From: Marvania coccoides
Lineage: Eukaryota; Chlorophyta; Trebouxiophyceae; Chlorellales; Chlorellaceae
Assembly (NCBI GenBank): GCA_963854735.1
Contig: OY978098.1
Span: forward strand, 2,961,001 to 3,025,000
Reading direction: 5' to 3'
DNA length: 64,000 nucleotides
Below are positions 1-11,473 of the stretch, one piece after another. The translations under genes and the position numbers were made by a program. Below the pieces are notes generated by a model that made no database searches, had not been told where the DNA came from, and saw only the letters and a list, made by a program, of their open reading frames with translations. Every line of letters begins with the position of its first letter. Position 1 is the first letter of the stretch.

Positions 1-1662
1 GCGCAGTCGGCCACCGACGCCAGCGACGTCAGGGCGCCCTCCTGCACGTTGCGTCGCCCCTGCTGCAGCAGCGACAGCAGCTTGCTGATGAGGGTGTCCA
101 GGTAGGGTGCCAGCACGTCCTGGTCGCAGTTCTCAGCAAAGTTGACCGTGGCGGCGCAGGCGTGGCTCTGCACGCGGGGGTTGCCAAAGTCGTCCATCAG
201 CCCCATCAGCACCGGCATCACGGTGGCGTGGTGCGCCTCCTGCAGCTCGGGCCCCAGGTCGTTGCACAGCTGCCCCAGCGCCTGGCACGCCGCCCAGCGC
301 ACCTTGGGGTGGGCGTCCCCGGCGCCCTGCACGCACATCCCCACCAGCTGGTCCAGCACCTCCTTCTGGCCCATCACCTTGGCGCACCCCTCGGCGATCT
401 GCGCCAGGCACATCAGCGCCGCCTGCCGCTTGCGCCAGTCAGCATCGGCCAGCAGCACGCTCAGCACGGCGCCAGCCACGGGGACGATGGTCTTGCCGCC
501 CAGCGCCAGCGCCACGCGGTCCAGGCACTCTTGTCCAAACTCAAACAGCTCCCCCTCGCCTTCGTTTTCGAGGCGCTCGTCCTCTGCCGTGTGCCATTCC
601 GGGTCGTCCTCAATGTCCAGCAAAAAGGTCAGGCAGCACGAAAACAGACGCTGCACAAAGTTGGGCAGCTTGCGCATCATGCCAGGCGCCTTCTCGCGCG
701 CCTCGCACAGCGTGACCAGGAACTCAGCAGCCAGGCGGCGGGTGCCCTCGTCCAGGGCAGCGGTCTCGGCAATCTGCAGCATGGCGTCCACCACGGCGGC
801 CAACTGCCGGCGCAAGAAGCGCGGGTGTTGCTCCGCGATCTCGATGAGCCGCTCCACCGCGTCCTGCGCCGCCACTTCGTCCCCGGTGTTGAGCGCAGCG
901 CCCACCACGCCCAGCAGCAGCGGCACCATGGACTGGAACTGGTCGCGATCGGCGGGGTTCTCCAACCCCTGGATGAAGGCAGCAGCGGCCTTGAACGCCG
1001 CCAGTTTGACGTCCATGCTGTCGTGAACCAGCCCGGCAGACAGCGCGCCGTGCAGCGTGCCCAGGAACTGTGTCAGCACCTCCATCACGTACCGCGCTAG
1101 CTGCTCGAAGATGAGCAGAGAAGACTCCATGAGGCGGGCGTCCCCCGACTGCACGCACTGCAGCATGAAGGGCAGCAGCTCAGGCCAGCCGTTGTCCTCG
1201 ATGACGCCGGCGCCAAGCTCGGCAATGCAGTCGCACACCTTGTGCACGGTGCCACGCACGGTCTCGTCTTTCAGGCAGTTGAGCAGCTCGGCCTTGACCG
1301 CCTGCTTGGCTGCGGTGCTCATCTTGGGCCACACCGACTCCTCGTCACGAGTGAGCACCTGTGAGCGAACAGTGATGCGGTGAACGGCCGGTAATACAAT
1401 GAGCCAGTGCACCCCGAAAGTTATACCAACCACACTGCCTCACCTTGCGCAGAAGGACGGCGCAGAGGGCCCTGGACTGCTCGTTGGGGCTCGACCGGAG
1501 GCTGCGAATGAGCTGGGAGGCGCAGGCATCCTCGTGCTTTTTCAGCTCTGCAAACGCCTTCTCGGCGAGCGCACGCTGCTCATTTTGGGCCGACATCAGC
1601 ATCTGCAGCAGCGCTTCGAAGGCGTTGCCGTCCCCATTAATCAAAGAAGTGATGTCCGCCAT
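1..1662 (-). CDS. IPO5: Importin-5 / karyopherin beta-3 (5' part, runs off the left edge)
   Basis: HEAT-repeat nuclear import receptor of the IPO5/RanBP5 type, which carries ribosomal proteins and histones through the nuclear pore and releases them on Ran-GTP. Exons are 1662-1444 and 1358-1 (minus strand), joined in phase 0 across an 86-base GT-AG intron; 525 residues are visible of a family length near 1,100. The N-terminus starts MADITSLING. The N-terminal HEAT repeats match the family: 'WPELLPFMLQCVQS', 'FLLDIEDDPEWHTAEDE' (the acidic stretch of IPO5) and 'PKVRWAACQALGQLCNDLGP'. An in-frame GTG lies upstream, but the ATG at 1662 is the natural start because the family N-terminus begins just there. 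The C-terminal half lies outside the window. Confidence 0.9.
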
Positions 1663-2093
1663 TTCTGGGGCGCAAACCAAGGCCACCAGGAGTGATTGTG
1701 CAGAATATTATGTGTAAATAGTAGTCAAATGGTTAATGATGCGGCACGCAGCCCGGCCGTCAACTTGATTAATTATTTTAAATTTTAAATCAAAGCGAAA
1801 GCTGCTCAAACTCTAAATTGGCGCACAGCGGGGTTGGCCGTGCACGTCTCAACAGCTTCTACTTTTAAAATGCCTGCGGTTTGGTGCGCTAAACCACCAG
1901 GCCAGCGCAGCTCGTTGTTCATTTCTTTTTCAAATGATGGCGGCATAACTTGAATTTTGCGTCATCTTCAGCGCCATTGCTTTACAAATTCATATTGTAA
2001 TCTACACAAACTATCGGCTGGCGCTGCCGCAGCAACTTCTCTGGGGGAAAGACACAACAACAATAAATCAGTTTTCAAACTTTACAAGTTTCT
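1663..2093. other. Spacer: importin-5 promoter side and GH9 gene 1 3' end
   Basis: This AT-rich spacer of 431 bases lies between the importin-5 start and the GH9 gene 1 stop; both genes are on the minus strand. It must hold the GH9 gene 1 3' UTR and the importin-5 promoter. I see no coding signal, RNA gene or repeat in it. Confidence 0.5.
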
Positions 2094-4366
2094 CTAGAGG
2101 AAGGCCACCAAGCCAGCCAGCGCGCTGGTGAACCCAGCGTTATAGCTGCGTTAACCAGACAAACAGTACCGGCCATGTTGAGCAGAAGGGTTGCAGAAGA
2201 AAAAAACATTCATTCAACCAGTGGCGGTTGTCTTTGACACAAGTTATTGATATTCAGCTCACCTCACGGACACCTCGTTCGACACGTAGTCAGTGCGGCT
2301 GTCCCGGTAGGTGTTGTCTCCGGGTCCCTCTGGCCCCCCCACCATCGCTCCATGCAGCACCTGGGGGTTGGGGTCGTCGCTCTTGTAGGTGCTCCAGTCG
2401 CAGCGACCAGGGCGATCGGGGCACGAGGCGCCTGCGTGGTGGCAGTGCTGCGGATAGTTCTTGCCAAAGCCCACGACGAAGCTGCGCCCGCTGCTTCCCA
2501 GCGCGTAGTCGATCTGTGAGCGAGCAAACGCAATGGCTTCGGTGCGGGTGGAAGCGGTCTTGGTGTGCTTGGCGTGCGCCAGCGCCAGGAAGGAGGCCGT
2601 GGTGGATAGATGCAGGTTGCCCCAGCTGGACCACTTGGGCCGAGACATGCCCTTTGGCGTCTTCATAATCTCAAGGTAGCCTGGGGGGGGGGGGGGGGGG
2701 GGACAAAATTAAAGAAGAAGAAAAGAAAAAAAATGACTAAGCAAGCCGAGTGCCATACCATTGGACTGGGTCCAGGCCGTGAGGAACTCGTCCACCACGA
2801 AGGTTTTGATGTCGCTGCTGTTGGGCACCGCCACGCCGTCCTCCACCAGGTTGGCCAAAGCCACGGCCACGGCAGCGCCGCTATTGTCCCAGTCCGCGGT
2901 CACGTCCCAGTCCTGCCTCTTCCAAAAGGCAACAGAGTCCTCGAGGTAGTCACGGTTGCCAGTGGCGCGGTACAGCCAGTAAGCTCCCCATGCCATGTCG
3001 TCAGCCCAATCGGAAGAGGGGTAGATCGAGGCGGTGGCACTCTTGTAGTACCTGGAGTACTTGCCTTCGTTTTCCTTGCCCAGCGCGTACACGTCCCGGG
3101 CGTGGTCCAGCAGATCTGCAGCGTAAGCGGGGTTGCCAGCGATGTCACGCCACACAATGGAAGAGGAGGCCAGCGCCGCTGCGACCTTGCCCATCAAGTC
3201 GGAGGCGCCCATGGAGGCGTTGTAAACGTAAGCAGGGCGAGCAGTCTTCTGCTGGTCAGCCCGTCCCCAAAAGGAGTGGTCGGTGTCTGGTAGTGGAATG
3301 AGGAGAAGGAGAGCAATAAAAAAAAAGTTGGCATGCTGACGTGCTGCACATAAATTGCATATGAACAGAATTCTCTCACCAGGGTGGCCGATTTGCCCAA
3401 TATACTTGCTGGGCGCAATGTGGCAGCGTTTCAGGTAGTCGGCGGCAACATAGAGGTTGTTCAGCGCGTGCTGCGTCTGGCCAGCCTCTTGGTATCCCTG
3501 CCTAAACTCCAGGAGGCCCCAAGCCAGGTATGTCGCAGCGCTGGCCATAGGGTAGTTGAGCTGCAGGCTTGTATTTGTATTTTAGGTGCACAGCAACACG
3601 AAAGCTGGTGAATAACAAATTGAAAAAGCAGATAATTTGGAGAACGAGCCCACCTTTAAATAGTCGCCAGCGTCGTACCAGCCTCCAGGGACTACGTCAG
3701 GGGTGTGCGCAGATTTGCGCCAGGGGATGCGATAGCCGCTGTTGGGCAGCGCACCGCTGCGCTGCGCTTCGTAAAACAGCCAGCTCAGACCGAGGACGTC
3801 GGCATAATTTGCCTTGGTGAACGTCCCATCCGCTGAAATGGGGGACAGTGGGGCGCTGGGGGTGCTGGGGGCTGGTGCAGGGCTTGGAGAGGGAGGGGGG
3901 GAGGGGGACACGGTGCTCACGCCAGAGGAGCCGCGGACAACGACTCCAGACACCCGATTGGTGTTCGCCTTTTGTATCCATCCAGAAGCACGCTTCAGCC
4001 AGCAGCTCTTGGTGTTGGGGGCATAGGTCCAGCGGTTGCATTTGGCCTCTGCGGAGCAAGCGGCGCAGCAGGCAGCGGTGGAGGCGATTTTGTTCATCTT
4101 AGTGATATCAGCTCCCCAGAAATCAGTTTTGTCTGTCGAGGTGCACTGGGTCGAGGTTTGGAGCATGCTCCTGTCGGCCTGGACCAAACAAAAATTTGAA
4201 GATGGAGAGCTGAAGATGCGGGCAAATTGAATTGAAAACCATTCAAGCTCGTTCTTATTGGGGTTAAGGATTCGCTCACCAGGGCGTTGGCCGCGGTCAG
4301 AGCCAGGAGCACGGCCCACAACCACCGAGCAGCGCCGCTGCCTCGGCAAGGTCCTGGGGCTGCCAT
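2094..4366 (-). CDS. Secreted GH9 endoglucanase with N-terminal PAN/apple domain (GH9 gene 1)
   Basis: Endo-beta-1,4-glucanase (cellulase) of glycoside hydrolase family 9, expected to cut beta-1,4-glucan outside the cell. Six exons: 4366-4280, 4178-3654, 3560-3380, 3286-2759, 2680-2263, 2145-2094; all phases agree, giving 596 residues. Order: signal peptide (hydrophobic 'WLWAVLLALTAANA'), a PAN_4-like Cys domain ('AACCAACSAEAKCNRW', 'SCWLKR'), a Pro/Ser linker, then the GH9 catalytic domain. Catalytic Asp motif is 'GGWYDAGDYLK'; a His pair follows in 'HCHHAGASCPD'; the acid Glu is in 'DYVSNEV'. The last exon encodes only 17 residues, ending 'SALAGLVAFL'. Its intron near the active site falls after DYLK, whereas genes 2 and 3 are split inside DAG|D. 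It shares a 771-base divergent promoter with gene 2. Confidence 0.93.
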
Positions 4367-5137
4367 TGCTCGACAGACAGGGAATTCGAGTTTTTGATTG
4401 ACGAAAAGTATATTGAATGTGAATGGTGAACGTCATGACTGACAGCGAAACGCAGCCAATCGAGACGAGGAGACCCCAAGGCCTCGAGCTGTCTTGCGCT
4501 GTCATGCTTTGCGGTTTGAATGGTTTGGCCGGCCGGCCATTTTGACCCCCTAGTGACAGATCCTCCCCTCCCGATGGCGTTTAATTCTAATTATTCGCAT
4601 TTATTGAGCTATGCACCGACAACTGGGTGAAACAGCTCCGGAAGTTCTTTCTGGATAATATTTCGCACAACATCCTCATCTCGACCATGAATTCTTGTGC
4701 TACCGCGATGTACGTGTGACAATGTGTGTGTGTGTGTGGAGACAGTAGTAGTTTTCTGCGACTTTCAACCGTACTGGAACTGTTCCATCCAAAAGAAGGG
4801 TCGTACACTGAACATTTAATTGGACATTGCGTCGCAGAACAGAAAAGAACATGGCGCATTCAGAACAACTGACAACCGAGATATTCGGTTACAGCCGCAA
4901 TTTATCAAATAAACAGGGGCTGCAAGTATGTTGGGCAACCATAGGGGAAAGACTGACAGGAGTTGAGAAGAAGCTCATCATTGTTTTAACAACCAGGTGC
5001 CCAACTAATTCATATCCATAATTCTATTTATTAATTTTAAGCGGCGCAAGCCCGCTGATTGGTGCTGATTTGTTACGATTCGGATTCGCTCAAAAAAAAC
5101 TCCTGCGAAAATTACAACATCTGGAAATAAAGCCACA
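4367..5137. promoter_or_regulatory. Divergent promoter region between GH9 genes 1 and 2
   Basis: This 771-base region separates the two head-to-head GH9 start codons and must contain both promoters and 5' UTRs, which would allow co-regulation. It is AT-rich with a short GT microsatellite at about 4719-4737. No further gene is supported, and no specific factor site can be assigned by eye. Confidence 0.5.
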
Positions 5138-7714
5138 ATGGGGAGCTCTCTGCACCTCTGTGGCTCGCTGACCGTGCTTTTCTTGAGTATATGCCACGTT
5201 GGAGCGCAGCTGGTGAGCAAATGGCCCGACTGTATCATTCGATCTGACATTGACATCTTGGTGCCCCTGCCAGATCTCTGTTGACAAGCTGCAAACTCAT
5301 GCCTTTTTCTTTGCGCCTTTATAGACTCCGGAGCAGGTCCAGATCAAGGCCCAGGCGCTCTTTCAGGCGCGCCAGCTGGTGTCCGGAAAAACGGTAAGAA
5401 CAGCTGGCGTCGCCGTTGCATTACCCCACAGCTCTGCTGCTCAACAACGGCAGGGGGCGCAGTCACATTACGTTTCACATGATGATGCAGGAACCTTTGG
5501 CAGAGAGAGAGGACCCCGTTATTCTCTACACCGCCGCCCGCCTGGAAGCTCACCTGAACAAGCGTGCCGCCGTCTTGCGCTGGGATGGCGTCCCTCCTCC
5601 TGAGGACGTTGCCGCCGAGTCTTCAACCCAGCCGAATGCTATCCCTGACGATTCCTCTTTGGTGTCGTTCGGAACGCCCCGCCGCAGCCTCCTTGCCCTC
5701 TTCAGGCCGTACATGTGCCGCCTGAGGTATGATAAAAATTTCATTGGTGGCAACATTCCCGAAAACCACAACACGGAAATCACCACCTGGCAGGACTGCT
5801 GCGAGGCCTGCTTCCAGCGGTCTGACTGCTTTGCATGGACGCTAAATAACGGCACTGTGGAGAAGAACCGTGGGTGCTGGCTGAAGGGCGAAGGCTACAC
5901 CACCAGCATCAAACCGGGCTACATTTCTGGCACCTTGACCACCGCTGAGCGAGGGTGAGGAGGCGGAATTCGTTCAAAGCGGTCATTTTTCAGGCTTAAC
6001 AACAAACTATTTATTCACTTTAATTTTTTATGATTTTACCCGTTGCTTCTCCCCTTTCAGGGATGAACCCGATTCTGGCTTTCCCTCCCCTCCTCCTGAG
6101 GAGCCGGTTCCTGGGGATTCGAGCCCTCCTCCTCCTTCTCCTCCTCCTTCGCAGCAAGAGCCCGAACTGAGCTCTCCTCCCCCACCAGTTCACCCAAAGC
6201 CTGATCCCGAGCCTGAACAGCCGCCTGTTGACGTTCCCAAGAGCAAAGCAAAGTACGCTGAGGTTCTTGGCTTGAGCTGGAAGTTCTTTGAGGCGCAGCG
6301 CAGCGGCAAAACTCCCGCCTGGAACCGCATCAAGTACCGCGGCGACTCCCACCTCAAGGACGCAGTCGTGGGCGGCTGGTATGATGCTGGTGAGCAAATA
6401 CTCAATTAAATAGATTAGGTATTTGATTGCGTCCCTATTATTTGCACGGTTTAAATTTTCTTCACCCAATTATTTTATTGTTTTTTTCAAACCATCTCTC
6501 CAGGTGACTATCTGAAGCTGAACTTCCCATTGGCGCCCAGCGTTGGCATCGTTGCTTGGGGTATCCTGGAGTTTGAGGAGGGCTACAAGGCCAGCGGCGA
6601 GCTGCAGAATGCCCTCAACAACCTGCGCTTCCCCGCAGAGTACCTGATGAATTGCATGGACTGGAAGAGCGGCAAGTACATCGGGCAGATCGGCGACCCC
6701 GACACCGACCACTCCTTTTGGGGCCGCCCCGAGGAGCAGGGCGGCCAGCGCCAAGTCTTCCTGTACGACAAGTCCATGGCCGCCGCTGATCTGTATGGCG
6801 CGGTGGCCGGCGCGCTGGCCACCTCTGCCATGGTGTTCCGCAAGCACGGCGATCCTGAGGTTGCCGCAGAAATGATCAAGGTCGCGGAGGAGCTGTACGC
6901 TTGGGGCGCTGCCAAGGACGGCAAGTACTCAAACTACTACAAGTCCGCCACCCACTCCATCTATCCTTCCACCGACTCTCAAGACAGCATGGCATGGGCT
7001 GCTGGGTGGCTGTACCGCTGCACCAAGGACACTGCCTACCTGAGCAAGGCCCTGAAGCACTTTACCAGCGGCACCGTCGACATCTACCCTGGGTGGGACT
7101 CTGTGTGGGTCAACCACGCCATCCACATGGTGGCCCTGGACGACTCGGGCGTGGAGGTGCCCGGCATCGCCACCTACCGCAACTTTGTGGACAAGGAGTT
7201 TTTGCGGGCGTGGCTACAGGCCGATGGCTACAAGGACGTCATCAGCACACCCGGCGGCATGCACTACCCCGCCTGGAACGAGTGGGCCAACCTTGCGTTC
7301 TCCACCTCTGCCAGTGCGATGGCGCTGATCCACGCCAAGTACACCAAGGACAGCGGGGCGCGCGCCAAGGACATCGCGTTCGCCAAGCAGCAGCTGGACT
7401 ACGCCATGGGCAGCGGCATCAGGAGCTACGTGTGCGGCTACGGCAAGAACCCGCCCACGCAGCCGCACCATGCCTCGTCTTCCTGCCCCGACAAGCCTGC
7501 AACGTGCGACTGGCCTCAGTTTGACTCGAAAAAGCCCAACCCGCAGATCTTGTACGGGGCGCTGGTGGCTGGCCCTGGAGGCGTCCGCATGAATAAGAAA
7601 AATCCTGATGACACCTACAATGACAAGCGCAACGACTATGTGACCAACGAGGTCGCAAATGACTACAATGCCGGCTTTACCACCGCCCTGGCTGGAATCG
7701 TTGAGCTGCTCTGA
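5138..7714 (+). CDS. Secreted GH9 endoglucanase with helical module and PAN/apple domain (GH9 gene 2)
   Basis: Paralogue of GH9 gene 1, likely an extracellular endo-beta-1,4-glucanase. Exons: 5138-5212, 5325-5393, 5491-5954, 6061-6389, 6504-7714, giving 715 residues. The acceptor at 5490 was chosen because the nearer AG at 5431 puts a stop in frame. Domains in order: signal peptide (residues 1 to about 24), a short charged helical module ('ARLEAHLNKRAAVLRWDG'), a PAN_4-like Cys domain ('TTWQDCCEACFQRSDCFAW', 'GCWLKG'), a Pro-rich linker, and the GH9 domain with 'GGWYDAGDYLK', 'PHHASSSCPDKP' and 'DYVTNEVANDYNAGF'. The last exon carries nearly the whole catalytic barrel without introns. No carbohydrate-binding module is seen after the catalytic domain. 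The 3' region is AT-rich, with TGTAA near 8031. Confidence 0.95.
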
Positions 7715-8243
7715 CGACACTGAAACTATTTCGACGGACACTGCACACAAACCCTTAAAAACCCCGTATAATAATTGTATATTTTTTTCTCTCTTCTGAC
7801 TATTGACTCGCAACTTGCATGCATGCATACACCCCCATACACCCATCACCCCCCCGCGTTCGTTTCTTAAGATTGGAAAAAACCAATCTATTGCTGTTAT
7901 TTTCTCACATTCACCTCTCAAGCCTAGTTTTCCAATTCATAAATATGTTTCTTTCCTTTTTGATTTCTATTTTAAAAACATCAACATATATATGATGCAT
8001 TCATTTTTTTATTTAAATAAATTTATTCTGTAATCGACCCTGCATTTGTGCATATATTGACAGCATATATTGACAGCAAAAGACGTTGGTATTTTGTATC
8101 AGGAAAAAATGCACGCACATGGGGCATAGGAAAAAACATGGGTCGAGGGATGCGACCTTTGGTCAAGGTTTTACGGTTTCAAGGCTTTTTTACAGATGGT
8201 TTGACGTCTACTACCGAAGTTACCCCTATAGAGAACCGCAAGT
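7715..8243. other. AT-rich spacer downstream of GH9 gene 2
   Basis: This spacer of about 530 bases holds the GH9 gene 2 3' UTR and then AT-rich DNA leading into the direct-repeat block. Around 8163-8243 it resembles, with changes, the sequence before the second repeat copy (roughly 8492-8571). No gene is supported. Confidence 0.5.
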
Positions 8244-8491
8244 CGACGTGCCACAAACCCCGCCACAGTGAGGCAGAGCCCCGCTTCCATCCATCGTCGG
8301 ATCAACCTCAGTTATGGGCTCTGGCCCCTGCCCCCGAGTCCCCGACGGCTCGACCGACACAGAAATCAGGCGCAGAGCAAAATATATGTGCAAAACAGGC
8401 ACGGTCAGCAGTTGATGATTTCATGCTTACAAAACTGACATAATGACATGTACAGCTACCTAATCAGCAAGGTTGCCGCCTGCTGTGTGCA
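8244..8491. repeat. 248-base perfect direct repeat, copy 1
   Basis: By eye, bases 8244-8491 recur identically at 8572-8819, an offset of 328. The flanking 80 bases upstream of each copy are only partly similar, so the ancestral unit was probably about 328 bases with one conserved and one diverged part. No open reading frame with coding character, no tRNA boxes and no terminal inverted repeats were seen. Confidence 0.9.
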
Positions 8492-8519
8492 TATGGGTTT
8501 AATGGGTTTAATGGGTTTA
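8492..8519. repeat. Nine-base microrepeat with telomere-like GGGTTTA core
   Basis: Directly after repeat copy 1 the nine-mer ATGGGTTTA occurs three times in tandem. The GGGTTTA core is the complement-strand form of the plant/green-algal telomere repeat (TTTAGGG permutation), but the extra AT makes the period nine rather than seven. Three units are too few to claim a telomere remnant. Confidence 0.6.
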
Positions 8520-8571
8520 CATCTGGTTGTTACGTCTCCTACAGAAGGTGCTCTTATAGAGACCTGCAAGG

Positions 8572-8819
8572 CGACGTGCCACAAACCCCGCCACAGTGAG
8601 GCAGAGCCCCGCTTCCATCCATCGTCGGATCAACCTCAGTTATGGGCTCTGGCCCCTGCCCCCGAGTCCCCGACGGCTCGACCGACACAGAAATCAGGCG
8701 CAGAGCAAAATATATGTGCAAAACAGGCACGGTCAGCAGTTGATGATTTCATGCTTACAAAACTGACATAATGACATGTACAGCTACCTAATCAGCAAGG
8801 TTGCCGCCTGCTGTGTGCA
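8572..8819. repeat. 248-base perfect direct repeat, copy 2
   Basis: Second copy of the repeat at 8244-8491, with no difference seen by eye. Perfect identity in non-coding DNA suggests a recent duplication or gene conversion. The flank between the copies differs, so this is not simply a collapsed or duplicated assembly of one sequence. Confidence 0.9.
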
Positions 8820-9460
8820 AAGGAAGAATGTTATACAAGGTCAGGGGCGGGCCACACCATGGGTGGTGCCGTTTGGAGGGCAAGTTTGATTTTGAAGCTT
8901 GCAAAAATCTCAGCAAACTCGTGTGTATTGCTGAATATTAGAACCACGCAGCCTGTTGAATGCCAGCTGGCTGCAGCTGTAGCGCCGCAGCCCCCCCCCT
9001 GAATGCCAATCGCCGATATCAAACCACCAAGCCGCCCGCTGCTAGTATGTCGGCAGGCTCCAGCGCCAGCCGCACTGCCGCTCCAGGCGTCATTAACGTC
9101 CACGCGTCCCAATGTTAGTTGCCAATACGTAAAATTTGAAAAATAAAGAAAATAGTGTGGTCGATCTTCGGCAAGGGGCGTCCCTTTCGTCCGAGAGTTT
9201 ATTTAATTTAAATATACATATTCGAGTGCACGTGGGTGTTCAACATTTATTTTGCCACCCCGTCGTATCGTAGAAAGAGTCCACTTTTTTCATCATACCC
9301 CTGACGCTGGGGGTCGCGTGCTTTTTATATTTTGTGCGCAGCTTGATTTCGGTATACTATCAATCTACCAGGCGCGTCAACCCCTATTGTAAACCAGACC
9401 CCGCAGGCGCGAGGTTGCAGCTCAGCTTTCAAGAAAAGATCACTTCAAAGGAGGGGGAAG
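8820..9460. promoter_or_regulatory. Upstream region of GH9 gene 3
   Basis: These 641 bases lie between the second direct repeat and the GH9 gene 3 start, so they should hold its promoter and 5' UTR. A GC-richer patch at about 8950-9100 has a minus-strand open frame but no recognisable protein. Nothing else is supported. Confidence 0.4.
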
Positions 9461-11473
9461 ATGTCGAGTGGCACATATTCGTGCCCGCTTTTGATTCAAT
9501 CTCTCTGGGTTTTGGCTCTGCTTAATGGGGTTGCCATCGTTCGCAGCCAGCCGGTAAGTATTCCATGGATTTTTTTGGTGTGTCAGGGGGTTTCTCTCAT
9601 AATATTCGCCACCCTCCTCATTGACTGACCTGTGCAGACTCAGGCAGCCTTGCATCGCGCGGCGCTGGAAGAAGCTGCAAAACTCGTTCCAGGCGGAGCC
9701 CGCTCCGCCGTGACAGGCTCCTTTTACGACCTCGTCGTTGCCCGCCAGGAGCAGTTGCTGAACAAGCAGGCGTCCGTAGCCAAATGGAAGAGCGAGCTCA
9801 ATGCTGCTGCTGCTGCTGCTGCTTCCGGGGGCAACCGTCGCCTCTTGTCCGGTCTAGCAGACGCCACCATTTCGAACGCTCGGTCCACTGTTGTTGGGGA
9901 GGAATTTCCACCGCCGCCAGCGCCGCCGCCCTCCAGCCCGCCACCCCCGCCTGTTCCCACCCCATTCCCTCCTCGTGCTCCGCCGCTTCCGGCTGGCAGA
10001 GCCAAGTACGGGCAGGTCCTCGGCCTGAGCTGGCTGTTCTACGAAGCCCAGCGCAGCGGCAAAATTGCTGCCACCGGCTACCGCGTGCCGTGGCGCCTGT
10101 CGGCGCATGTGAACGACACCGTGCCTGGGGGCTGGTATGATGCTGGTGAGCGCTGTGTTTTTATTTTTAGTTTCTTCAACCCAACCCTAAAGTGTGATTT
10201 CCTGACACGTTTTCCCCCTCTTTTCATTCAATTTAATTTTACTGTAGGGGATTATCTGAAGCTCAACTTCCCGTTGGCCCCGTCCGTTGGGCTGCTGGCT
10301 TGGGGCCTCATCGAGTTCCGGGACGCATACTCAAAGCTGGGGATGCTGGGGCGCCAGCGCGGCGTGCTGCGCGTTGCGGCAGACTACTTGCACCGCTGCT
10401 ACGAACCCATCAACCAAACGTACGTGGGGGGCATCGGAGACCCCAGGATCGACCACAACTTCTGGGGACGGGCTGAAGAGGAATCGGGCTACCGGCCAGC
10501 TCTTATCTACAATCAGAGCATGGCGGCGCCTGATTTGTACGCCGGCGTTGCGAGCGCTCTGGCCTCCACTGCGGTGTTGTTCAAGGGCCCCGACAGGGCG
10601 TGGTCTGACCGCATCCTGAAGACCGCGGTGGCAATGTACGACTGGAGCGTCCGCGCGAAGTCGGGAAAGTACTCCAACTTTTACACCACGCAGACAAAGT
10701 CAATCTACCCCTCTTCCGGGCACCTGGACTCCATGGCCTGGGCAGCAGGGTGGTTGTACCGCGCCAGCGGCAACACGTCCTACCTGAACGACGCGCTGGT
10801 GCACTGGAACAAGGGCTCTGGCAACGCCGACGTGTTCCCATCCTGGGACTCGGTCTGGGCTCAGCACGCAGTGCACATGATCACACTCAGCGGCCAAGGC
10901 ATCGCCGTCCCTGGCATCGACTCGTACAAGAAGTGGGTGAACGACGTGTTTCTGAGGGCATGGCTCAAGGCTGACGGCTTCCTCGACGTCGTGTCTACTC
11001 CCCTGGGGCTGCACTACCCAAGGTGGAATCAGTGGGCCAACCTTGCGTTCTCTACCACCACGGCTGCGGTGGTGGCGCTGCATGCAAAGTACGAGCCGCT
11101 GGCGAGCGCAAAGAAAGAGCAGCTGGAGTACGTGAGGCAGCAGACAGACTACGCGCTGGGCAGCGGCTACCGCAGCTTCGTGGCGGGGTGGGGCTACAAC
11201 CCGCCTCAGCAGCCCCACCACGCCGGCGCCTCCTGCCCAGACCGGCCTGCCACATGTAATTGGCCACAGTACAGCGCCAAGGGACCCAACCCGCAAATTT
11301 TGCACGGCGCGCTGGTGGCCGGGCCTGCCGGGGTGCGCAAGAACGCCACTGACCCTGACAACAGCTACTACGACAAGCGCAGCGACTACGTGACGAACGA
11401 GGTTGCGATCGACTACAACGCCGGGCTTTCCACCGCCCTGGCTGGCATATTCCAGCTGTACCCGTTGCTCTGA
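9461..11473 (+). CDS. Secreted GH9 endoglucanase without PAN domain (GH9 gene 3)
   Basis: Third GH9 endo-beta-1,4-glucanase of the cluster. Exons: 9461-9553, 9638-10145, 10248-11473, giving 608 residues. The first exon ends just after a signal peptide ('LWVLALLNGVAIV'). A helical module follows ('VARQEQLLNKQASVAKWKSE') that resembles the one in gene 2, then a long Pro-rich linker, then the GH9 domain with 'PGGWYDAGDYLK', 'PHHAGASCPDRP' and 'DYVTNEVAIDYNAGL'. The PAN domain present in genes 1 and 2 is absent. The intron splitting GGWYDAG|D is at the same codon and phase as in gene 2, so these two are the closer pair in gene structure. The start ATG at 9461 is supported by the signal peptide. 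Confidence 0.95.

Noticed and set aside
5432..5490. Earlier splice acceptor at 5431 for GH9 gene 2
   Set aside because: It places a stop codon in frame; the acceptor at 5490 keeps phase 0.
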